The position numbers and the translations under genes were made by a program. A stretch of 43,638 nucleotides of DNA from Flavobacteriales bacterium (GTDB lineage: Bacteria > Bacteroidota > Bacteroidia > Flavobacteriales > Flavobacteriaceae). Under the pieces are notes generated by a model. It had not been told where the DNA came from. It ran no database searches and worked only from the letters and a program-made list of their open reading frames with translations. The stretch's first letter is position 1. Every line of letters begins with the position of its first letter. Shown piece by piece: positions 24,276-31,839 of this stretch. The stretch is taken from the NCBI GenBank assembly GCA_027031025.1, contig JALVEJ010000033.1, forward strand, positions 1-43,638, given 5' to 3'.

Positions 24276-24650
24276 TTAAAGTTTAACCAAATCTTTTCGT
24301 CTTTTTTTCAAAACCACACTGACGGCTTCTATATTGCCACCAACCGGTGGATTGAGTTTGGTAACCTTAACTTCCACCTTTTTGGCAATATTAAACTCGT
24401 TAAAAATTCGCTTGATGATACGCAGCGCAACCGTTTCCATCAATTTAGCTCTGATTTTCATTTCCGTCATAACTATTTCGTTGAGCCGCGTATAATCTAA
24501 TCCGTATTGTAAATTATCGGTTTCGGCAGCTTGTGTCATATCGGTTTTTACCTTGATATCCGTTCGAAATTCCGCTCCTATTTTTTCTTCTTCATCCATA
24601 CAACCGTGATAGCTGTATGTGCGGACATTGGACAAAATAATGTATCCCAT
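24276..24650 (-). CDS. folB: Dihydroneopterin aldolase
   Basis: The protein has 124 residues. It converts dihydroneopterin to 6-hydroxymethyl-dihydropterin in folate synthesis. Hallmarks are ILSNVRTYSYHGCMDEEEKI with the YHGC active-site region, LDYTRLNEIVMTEM, LMETVALRIIKRI and the C-terminal KVTKLNPPVGGNIEAVSV. It is a single-gene unit just upstream, on the same strand, of tRNA-Cys. Another folate gene, folA, lies far away at 3189. Confidence 0.93.
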   Translation of the reverse strand: MGYIILSNVRTYSYHGCMDEEEKIGAEFRTDIKVKTDMTQAAETDNLQYGLDYTRLNEIVMTEMKIRAKLMETVALRIIKRIFNEFNIAKKVEVKVTKLNPPVGGNIEAVSVVLKKRRKDLVKL

Positions 24651-24669
24651 AAGTCTTTGATTTGATTGG

Positions 24670-24677
24670 CAAAGTTA
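24670..24677 (-). promoter_or_regulatory. Probable -7 promoter element of folB
   Basis: On the minus strand this reads TAACTTTG, 19 bases before the folB ATG. Confidence 0.55.
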
Positions 24678-24691
24678 ATAATTATTGATTA

Positions 24692-24870
24692 TTTGAGGAA
24701 TTGAGGATTTTATATGTTTTATATGACAATCAGCTTCAATGATGTTAGTTTGCTACTTCCGACCGAGCTTCTGCATACAATTTGAGGAAATGTTCTGCTT
24801 TGTTATGTTCTTTAATAGTTGTGCTTGCTTCAAACATTATTTCTGCTTCAAATTTGAGGAAATGATGAAC
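24692..24870 (+). repeat. 89-bp-period dispersed repeat, locus C
   Basis: Cores beginning TTTGAGGAA lie at 24692, 24781 and 24853. The first interval is 89 bases. The second is 72, the shortened unit lacking the second half of the core. Spacers share GCTTC, GTTCTTTAATAGTTG, GCTTCAAACAT and TTTCTGCTTCAAA with the other loci. It occupies the folB-trx gap, and nothing else is seen there apart from the trx terminator and the folB promoter. Confidence 0.75.
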
Positions 24871-24930
24871 TGAGGAATTGATGCTATTTAAGAATAATGT
24901 AGAGATTAATGTTTGTTCGGCACATAAATA

Positions 24931-24960
24931 AAAAGCCCCTGTAAAAACTACAAGGGCTTT
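24931..24960 (-). terminator. Terminator of the thioredoxin gene
   Basis: On the minus strand AAAGCCC-TTGTA pairs with TACAG-GGGCTTT with one mismatch and is followed by TTATTT. Confidence 0.75.
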
Positions 24961-24984
24961 AAATATCAGTTTCAATAAAATGTA

Positions 24985-25371
24985 TTATTTCTCTTCTTTT
25001 TTCTCTTCTTTTCCTTCCTTAAAAAGTTCTTTTTGAATGATTTCATCATAAACATTTTCCGGAAGAGCACCCGGTTGCATCATAGGCGTGCCTTCTACCG
25101 GAATAAACAAAATGCTGGGGATACTGCGAATACCGAACATACCTGATAATTCGCGTTCTTTTTCAGTATCTACTTTGTAAACTTTAAGCTTGCCTTCGTA
25201 TTTATTTGAAAGGTTTTCCATAATAGGCGCTACCATTTTACAAGGCTGACACCAATCTGCCCAAAAATCTATGATAGCAGGCACATCACCTTTGTATTTC
25301 CACTCTTTTTCGTTTTCGTAATCAAAAATTTCGTCTTTAAATTTTTGCAATGTCAAATCAATTGTAGGCAT
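24985..25371 (-). CDS. trxA: Thioredoxin family protein with a WCQPC active site
   Basis: The protein has 128 residues. It is a cytoplasmic thiol-disulfide oxidoreductase with no signal peptide. The active site FWADWCQPCKMVAPIMENLS has Gln in place of the Gly of the usual WCGPC. The cis-proline loop is GIRSIPSILFI, and the C-terminal helix is followed by a Lys/Glu-rich tail (KEGKEEKKEEK). The N-terminal LQKFKDEIFDYENEKEWKYK is longer than in E. coli TrxA. It has its own promoter and terminator. Confidence 0.88.
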   Translation of the reverse strand: MPTIDLTLQKFKDEIFDYENEKEWKYKGDVPAIIDFWADWCQPCKMVAPIMENLSNKYEGKLKVYKVDTEKERELSGMFGIRSIPSILFIPVEGTPMMQPGALPENVYDEIIQKELFKEGKEEKKEEK

Positions 25372-25395
25372 AATTTTTTAATTTTTAATGAGTTG

Positions 25396-25427
25396 CAAAG
25401 ATAAAACATTTTTTAAGCCAAAGTCAA
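25396..25427 (-). promoter_or_regulatory. Promoter of the thioredoxin gene
   Basis: On the minus strand TTG (25427-25425) and TATCTTTG (25403-25396) are 21 bases apart, matching the Bacteroidota -33/-7 spacing. The rest of the gap up to 25634 is AT-rich with no recognised feature. Confidence 0.6.
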
Positions 25428-25634
25428 GTATTTTATAAAAAATGTAACTTTCTGATTTTTAATACAAAAAAACCACAAAGTAATACTTGTTACTTAATTG
25501 ATAGGGCATTGGTTGAGAAAAATACTTTTTTAATCAGGTTGTTTGTTTATCTCAGATGTTATGTCCTGGTTTCGGGCAACCTGCAAAACCGTATGTCGAA
25601 TTAGAAGTCATAAAATAATGGCAAACAATCAGTG

Positions 25635-26981
25635 CTACTCTACCCCTTCAAACCAATGATGTTTTATCAACAAAATTAAGCCGGCAATAGCGGTTAAAAT
25701 ATTGGTGATAGGATAACTAATCCAAATACCAAATTGTTTCAATCCGGTATGGTAGCCTAGATAATACGCCAGAGGAAAACGCAAAAGCCAAACCGAAAAT
25801 AATGCCAGTATCATGGAAATTTTGGTTTTACCGGCGCCGCGAAAAGCGCCCATTAAGACGATAAGAATCCCCAAAAATCCGAAAGAAACCGACAAAGATT
25901 TTATGAATATGGCACTTTCTTTGATCGTTGCCGTATCACCGGGAATAAAAAACATTGCTACTTCTTCGGCAAAAATAAATAACAATAAACCGATAAAAGT
26001 CAAAGTTCCAAAAGCAATTTTTAAACTAAGTTGCAAGGTTTTTTTAACACGGTCATATTGTTTGGCACCGATATTTTGCCCAACCAAAGTGGAAGTTGCC
26101 ATCCCTAAACCGAAGGCAGGAATAATGATAAAACTCAAAATCCGGCTACCGATACCATAACTAGCTAAAACCATAGTTCCGAAATGGGTCACCAACAAAA
26201 CCATCATAAAAATCCCCAAAGCACGACTCACTTGCTCTACGGATACCGGAAAACCTAATTTAAACAACTCTTTAATCAGTGAAAAATCAGGGTGATAATC
26301 GCTTAACCGGATTTTAATACCTTGTTTGCCTCTAAACAAAATAAATAAGCCGATGACTGCCGATAAAATTTGTGTTCCGACTGTAGCAATTGCAGCTCCT
26401 TTAACACCTGCTGCCGGAACAACATCTTTCCAACCGAAAATAAACAAAGGGTCTAAGGCTAAGTTCAACAAAACCGTCGATAAAACAATGTAAAAGGGTA
26501 ATTTGACATTCCCGATACTGCGCATGAGGGATTGAAAAGTCAGATATGTAAACAAAGGCGGCAATCCCAAAAAAGTGATTTTCAAATAAGCAACAGCATC
26601 ATCGTAAACCGCCGGTTCTACCTTCATCATGCCAACTAAAAGCGGTGCTATCAGATAGCCCAACAATGCCAATATCAACGAAATACTCAAAACCGAAAAA
26701 AAAGTCTGAGTCGAAATATGTGCTACGGCACCGGCATCTTTGGCGCCATAGCGTTTGGCAACCAAAATAGATCCGGCAATAGCCATGCCCGCCCCTAATG
26801 ACACGATGATAAAAACAATGGGAAAAGCCAATGAAACCGCAGCCACCGCTTCGCTCCCCAATCGCCCGACCCAAAACGTATCGGTTAAGTTGTATGCCGT
26901 CTGTAAAATATTAGTCAAAATCAACGGGATAGATAACTTTATCAATGCCCGTAATATGGGACCTTCCGTTAGTTTATTCAT
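25635..26981 (-). CDS. MATE family multidrug efflux transporter
   Basis: The protein has 448 residues and twelve predicted membrane helices in two homologous halves. It is an inner-membrane Na+- or H+-driven antiporter for drugs or organic cations. The start MNKLTEGPILRALIKLSIPL and TNILQTAYNLTDTFWVGRLG are typical of the NorM/DinF-like group, as are FPVSVEQVSRALG and GLGMATSTLVGQNIGAKQYD in the second half. It lies alone between thioredoxin and a hairpin-repeat region. The substrate is unknown. Confidence 0.92.
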   Translation of the reverse strand: MNKLTEGPILRALIKLSIPLILTNILQTAYNLTDTFWVGRLGSEAVAAVSLAFPIVFIIVSLGAGMAIAGSILVAKRYGAKDAGAVAHISTQTFFSVLSISLILALLGYLIAPLLVGMMKVEPAVYDDAVAYLKITFLGLPPLFTYLTFQSLMRSIGNVKLPFYIVLSTVLLNLALDPLFIFGWKDVVPAAGVKGAAIATVGTQILSAVIGLFILFRGKQGIKIRLSDYHPDFSLIKELFKLGFPVSVEQVSRALGIFMMVLLVTHFGTMVLASYGIGSRILSFIIIPAFGLGMATSTLVGQNIGAKQYDRVKKTLQLSLKIAFGTLTFIGLLLFIFAEEVAMFFIPGDTATIKESAIFIKSLSVSFGFLGILIVLMGAFRGAGKTKISMILALFSVWLLRFPLAYYLGYHTGLKQFGIWISYPITNILTAIAGLILLIKHHWFEGVE

Positions 26982-27030
26982 TGGTTAATGGGTTATGTGG
27001 TTATTTGGTTATTTGGTTGTTTGATGTCGG

Positions 27031-27237
27031 GGCTTCGATATATCCCCCCGACGAAAGTCGGGGTCGTGCCACTCAGCCACTTTTGATTCTACTTCATAGA
27101 AAGGGACCTTCATTCCGGTTACTCTTACTGTTTGATTTCTATTTCAAGAGATATTCGTCATTAAAAACAGCCACTTCTGATTCTGCATTGCAGGTCACTG
27201 AGTGTCCCGATGCTAATCGGGATGTATCGAAGTGACC
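27031..27237. repeat. Two bulged two-stem hairpin repeats
   Basis: The unit at 27031-27078 (minus sense) has outer arms GGCT/AGCC, GAGTG and TATCGA bulges, and inner arms CCCCGAC/GTCGGGG. The unit at 27193-27237 (plus sense) has outer arms GGTCACT/AGTGACC, GAGTG and TGTATCGA bulges, and inner arms TCCCGAT/ATCGGGA. A short run of GGTTATTT repeats precedes them (near 26996-27020). They fill the gap between the MATE gene and dnaE and may end dnaE transcription. Confidence 0.75.
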
Positions 27238-27247
27238 GGTGTTAAAT

Positions 27248-30200
27248 TTAATTCAACCTAAAACGCAATTTCATTTTTTCCAACAATTCGACTAATTCCG
27301 GATAAACTTTAACACCGAGTCTGGTATCTAAAGGCATACTCAATTCCGGATCATGTGGATCGATAATATTGATGCGTAACTTTTGTTTTCCTTTAAATTT
27401 TTGCAAATGCTCATGTAAGACATCCACCAGTTTAGTGTCGACCATATTGGCAAAAAGGTTGATAGTTAAATCTTTCGGATTGTTTTCAAAAACTTCTGTC
27501 AACAACCCGACATTTAACACATTTACCCGGTATCGGTTATTATAATAATTGCGAGTTACTTTTAGCCGCACAATGACAAAAAGTTTAGGCACGAAATATT
27601 TAGCATTTTCCAGATAATCTTCATTCCAGAATTCCAAAGTGATGCTATCGGTATAGTCTTCAATGGTCAATTCGCCTTTTTGTTTCCCGTTTTTGGTTTC
27701 AAAATGTCTTGTGCCTGTAACCATTCCGGCAATCACAATCTCCCGTCCCAGCATTTGTTGGTATTTTTGAAATTCTAATTCTTTCTCGGCTTTTTCTTCT
27801 TCGCTTTCCAGCATTTCTTCTCCTTCTTGTTTATTTTCTTCTTTATCCCCCGATAAGGTTTGAAGCATTTTATTAACAAAACTAATGGGATGTTGGACAT
27901 AATACTTATACTGAATTTTTAGGGTGTCCAATGGATGCCCCGACAAGTAAATACCGGCTACTTCCTTTTCTTTTTCCAGTTTTTGCAATTCACTCCAAGG
28001 TTCGCAATCGGGGATTTCCGGTTCCGGAATTTGCACCTCTTCCGAATCGCCAAACAAGGAACCTTGCATTGATTCTTTATTTTTTTTGTAACGGTTTCCG
28101 AATTTTATGGCTTTTTCAATAAAATTAGTGCCGTCTTTTTCTTGAAAATATTGTGCCCTGTGTGTGCCTTCAAAGCAATCAAAGGCACCGGCTTTAACCA
28201 AATTTTCAATAGTCCGCTTGTTGACAGCCCGCAAATTAACCCGTTTGATAAAATCAAAAAATGTTTTGTAAGGACCGTTTGCTTTACGTTCTTCAATAAT
28301 GGCATCAACTGCTGCTTTACCAACGCCGGATGCGCCACCTAAACCATACCGGATATTACCTTCTTTATTGACCGTATATAAATAATCCGATTCGTTAATG
28401 TCCGGAGGTAACACCTTGATGCCCATTTTACGGGTTTCAGCCATTAAAAAAGACAATTTTTTGGCATCTTTCATATTATGTGACAAAACCGCCGCCATAT
28501 ATTCCGACGGATAATTGGCTTTGAGATAGGCTGTTTGATACGCAACAATAGCATAACTGACCGCATGCGACCGGTTAAAAGCATACGAAGCAAAACTTTT
28601 CCAGTCTTCCCAAATTTTTTCCAAAACTTCCCTAGGGTGACCATTTTTTACAGCACCTTCAATAAACAAAGGTTTCATTTGTGCCAACAATTCGTGATTC
28701 TTTTTACCCATAGCTTTTCGCAAGGTATCGGCTTGTCCTTTGGTAAAGCCGGCTAATTTTTGCGACAATAACATGACTTGCTCTTGATAAATAGTGATAC
28801 CATAAGTGGTTTTTAAAAATTCTTCCATTTCGGGCAAATCGTAAGTGACCGGTTCTTGCCCGTATTTCCGGCGGATATAATTGGGAATTTTTTCCATAGG
28901 TCCCGGACGGTAGAGTGCCACCATAGCTATTAAATCTTCAAATTCTGAAGGGCGTAAATCTCTTAAATATTTTCGCATACCGTCCGATTCAAATTGGAAA
29001 ACCGTAATGGTTTGCCCACGTTGAAACAACCGGTAAGTTTTTTCGTCGTCAAGTGGAATATTGTCTATATCTATTTCAATTCCGCTACGTTGTTTAATGA
29101 TGCGCAAAGCATCTCTAATAATGGTCAGGGTTTTAATTCCCAAAAAGTCCATTTTTAACAAACCGGCTGATTCGACCACTGAGTTGTCAAACTGCGTAAC
29201 AAACATGTCGGAACCTTTGGCGGTGGTTACCGGAACCACTTCATCTAAAGCTGTTGGTGCTATGATAAAACCACAAGCATGTAAACCCAAATTTCGTAAA
29301 GACCCTTCAATACGTCCGGCTGTTTTAACGGTTTGTGCTGCTTGGTCAAAGCCTTGCGCGATTTCCGATAAGCTTAATGCGTCTTTTATCAATTCCGGTC
29401 GTTTGGCTTTTTCTTTAATTTTTTCTTCATCTTTGTTAAGTATCAACGATAAAGAAACATGGGCTTTTTTAGCCAAATCATCAGCCTGATTTAAAGGCAA
29501 CTCCATGACACGTGCCGCATCGCGTATCGATGATTTGGCTGCCATGGAACCGTAAGTGATAATCTGAGCCACCCGTTCGCGTCCGTATTTATTGATGACA
29601 TATTCGATGACACGCTCTCGTCCTTCATCATCAAAATCCATATCAATATCGGGCAATGATACCCGTTCCGGATTGAGAAATCGCTCAAAGAGTAAATTGT
29701 ATTTTATCGGGTCGACATTGGTGATACCTAATGCATAAGCTACCGCTGAACCGGCTGCCGAACCCCTCCCGGGACCGCAAACTACGCCCATTTTTTTAGC
29801 TTGCTTGATGATATCTTGCACAATTAAAAAATAACCCGGGTAACCGGTTTTTTCAATCGTATCGAGTTCAAACTCCAAACGTTCTTTGATTTCAGGAGTC
29901 AGTTCACCCCAGCGTTTTTTGGCGCCTTCAAATGTCAAGTAGCGCAAATAGGCATTTTCACCTCTTTTTCCGCCGTCTACTTCGTCCAATGGGTCGATAA
30001 ATTCTTCGGGAATGTCAAATTTTGGCAACAAAACATCCCGTTTTAACGGATAGTTTTCAACTTTATCGACAATTTCCTGTGTATTAATGATGGCTTCCGG
30101 AATATCATGAAACAATTCTTTCATTTGCTCCGGCGACTTAAAATAGTATTCATTATTGGGTAAGCCGTAACGGAAACCGCGTCCCCGTCCTATAGGCGTC

Positions 30201-31660
30201 GATTTTTTTTCATTGTCACGAATACAAAGCAAAACATCTTGCGCATCGGCATCGGATTGTTCAATATAATAAGTATTATTGGTAGCGACGACTTTGATGC
30301 CGTATTTTTCAGAAAATTTTAAAAGCACTTCATTGACGTGTTCTTCTTCTTCCAAACCATGCCGGTTCAATTCGAGGTAATAATCATTGCCAAAGATTTT
30401 ATGCCACCATTGCAAAGCTTCCTCGGCTTGCTTGTCGCCCATGGTAAGGATTTTTTGAGCAATTTCACCTGAAAGAGACCCGCTTAAAACAATAAGCCCG
30501 TCTTTATATTTTTCTACCCAATCGCGCCCGATACGCGGCACATAATAAAACCCCTCGGTATGTGCTATTGATGTAAGTTTGACTAAATGTTGATAAGCTT
30601 GTTTGTTTTTGGCAATAAAAACCGTTGGGTACCCATTGTCTTTCTTGGTTTTGTCGGTATGGTCATCTACCACATTGAGTTCTACACCAACCAAAGCTTT
30701 AAGTTGGTCTTGTGGGGCTTTATCTTTATTATATTTTTCAACGGCTGACACAAAATGAAAAGCGCCCATTAAATTATTAATATCGGTTATGGCGACTCCG
30801 GGCATTTTGTATTCTCCGGCTTTTTGTACCAATTCTTGAATTTTGGTTGTAGATTGTAGCACCGAATACTGGGAATGATTGTGTAAGTGTGAGAAACTGA
30901 CATCAGTTAAAGAAACTTTTTTGGTTTCCGAAGTTTTTTTCTCTGTTTTTTTAACTTTTTGCTTTAATTGAGCGCTTTTTTTCTTAAAACTCTCGTGTTT
31001 TAAGCCGATTAGTTGAATAGTATCCGGATTTTCTTTTCTAAATTTTTCAAGATAATTCTTATCAGTTTCCAATTCTTCCGCTGTAAAATGATCTTTTCGC
31101 AACAGTTCAAAAAACACGCGGGCTGTGGCTTCCACATCAGCCGTAGCATTATGTGCCTCAACAAAATCGACCCCAAACAAATGACGATACAATTCGCCTA
31201 AACGTGGCATTTTGAATTTACCGTTTTTGCCACCTGGCAACTGACATAAGGCGGCTGTTCTTTCGGTCATGGTATCCAAAACTTTCTTTTTGAGCAAAGT
31301 TGTTGGAATATTTTTGCGGTAAAATTCTGCCCCGGTTACTTTTCTGTCAAATTCGATATTGTGTCCGACTACAAATTTGGCTTTTTCCAAAGCTTGGTTA
31401 AACCGGTTTAAGACATCTTGCAAATCATGTCCCTCAGTCATTGCCAATTCGGTAGAAATACCGTGAATTTGTTCGGCTTCAAAAGGAACATTAAAACCTT
31501 CGGGTTTAATCAAAAAATCTTGTTGTTCAATTAATTGCCCCATGTCGTCGTGCAATTGCCAAGCTATTTGAATCACACGAGGCCAATTGTCAGTCTTGCT
31601 AACCGGCGCATTGAAGTCTTTGGGGAGTCCGGTGGTTTCGGTGTCGAAAATTAGATACAT
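27248..31660 (-). CDS. dnaE: DNA polymerase III alpha subunit with N-terminal DnaQ-like exonuclease
   Basis: The protein has 1470 residues and is the replicative polymerase. An N-terminal DEDDh 3'-5' exonuclease (about 1-185) keeps its motifs: FDTETTGLP (D6, E8), VVGHNIEFDRK and HNATADVEAT. A PHP domain begins at FSHLHNHSQYSVL, but its next metal-site motif reads TDINNLMG, where active PHP domains have a His. The polymerase active site is LPDIDMDFDDEGRERVIEYV (about 669-688). Later come the helix-hairpin-helix and an OB domain near the C-terminus (IVIAGMVTGTRHF). The exonuclease fusion is normal for flavobacterial DnaE and supplies proofreading in cis. It is monocistronic. Confidence 0.96.
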   Translation of the reverse strand: MYLIFDTETTGLPKDFNAPVSKTDNWPRVIQIAWQLHDDMGQLIEQQDFLIKPEGFNVPFEAEQIHGISTELAMTEGHDLQDVLNRFNQALEKAKFVVGHNIEFDRKVTGAEFYRKNIPTTLLKKKVLDTMTERTAALCQLPGGKNGKFKMPRLGELYRHLFGVDFVEAHNATADVEATARVFFELLRKDHFTAEELETDKNYLEKFRKENPDTIQLIGLKHESFKKKSAQLKQKVKKTEKKTSETKKVSLTDVSFSHLHNHSQYSVLQSTTKIQELVQKAGEYKMPGVAITDINNLMGAFHFVSAVEKYNKDKAPQDQLKALVGVELNVVDDHTDKTKKDNGYPTVFIAKNKQAYQHLVKLTSIAHTEGFYYVPRIGRDWVEKYKDGLIVLSGSLSGEIAQKILTMGDKQAEEALQWWHKIFGNDYYLELNRHGLEEEEHVNEVLLKFSEKYGIKVVATNNTYYIEQSDADAQDVLLCIRDNEKKSTPIGRGRGFRYGLPNNEYYFKSPEQMKELFHDIPEAIINTQEIVDKVENYPLKRDVLLPKFDIPEEFIDPLDEVDGGKRGENAYLRYLTFEGAKKRWGELTPEIKERLEFELDTIEKTGYPGYFLIVQDIIKQAKKMGVVCGPGRGSAAGSAVAYALGITNVDPIKYNLLFERFLNPERVSLPDIDMDFDDEGRERVIEYVINKYGRERVAQIITYGSMAAKSSIRDAARVMELPLNQADDLAKKAHVSLSLILNKDEEKIKEKAKRPELIKDALSLSEIAQGFDQAAQTVKTAGRIEGSLRNLGLHACGFIIAPTALDEVVPVTTAKGSDMFVTQFDNSVVESAGLLKMDFLGIKTLTIIRDALRIIKQRSGIEIDIDNIPLDDEKTYRLFQRGQTITVFQFESDGMRKYLRDLRPSEFEDLIAMVALYRPGPMEKIPNYIRRKYGQEPVTYDLPEMEEFLKTTYGITIYQEQVMLLSQKLAGFTKGQADTLRKAMGKKNHELLAQMKPLFIEGAVKNGHPREVLEKIWEDWKSFASYAFNRSHAVSYAIVAYQTAYLKANYPSEYMAAVLSHNMKDAKKLSFLMAETRKMGIKVLPPDINESDYLYTVNKEGNIRYGLGGASGVGKAAVDAIIEERKANGPYKTFFDFIKRVNLRAVNKRTIENLVKAGAFDCFEGTHRAQYFQEKDGTNFIEKAIKFGNRYKKNKESMQGSLFGDSEEVQIPEPEIPDCEPWSELQKLEKEKEVAGIYLSGHPLDTLKIQYKYYVQHPISFVNKMLQTLSGDKEENKQEGEEMLESEEEKAEKELEFQKYQQMLGREIVIAGMVTGTRHFETKNGKQKGELTIEDYTDSITLEFWNEDYLENAKYFVPKLFVIVRLKVTRNYYNNRYRVNVLNVGLLTEVFENNPKDLTINLFANMVDTKLVDVLHEHLQKFKGKQKLRINIIDPHDPELSMPLDTRLGVKVYPELVELLEKMKLRFRLN

Positions 31661-31770
31661 AGGAAGGGAATTTTAGGTTAATGGAAGTGTTTTCGCTACA
31701 AAATTATAAAATAAACACTTGTTTTTAAAAAATAGTTATTAACATCTGGTTTTATTGACGAAAAACATAA

Positions 31771-31796
31771 AAAAAGGAAGCCGTTAAGCTTCCTTT
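31771..31796 (-). terminator. Terminator of the rimP-nusA-infB operon
   Basis: GGAAGC and GCTTCC (31776-31781 and 31788-31793) form a stem around a six-base loop. On the minus strand it is followed by seven T. It lies 44 bases past the infB stop codon. Confidence 0.85.
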
Positions 31797-31839
31797 CTTG
31801 TTTGTTTATTGTGTGTGTGTTTGAGTTAAGTTTGGTCTA

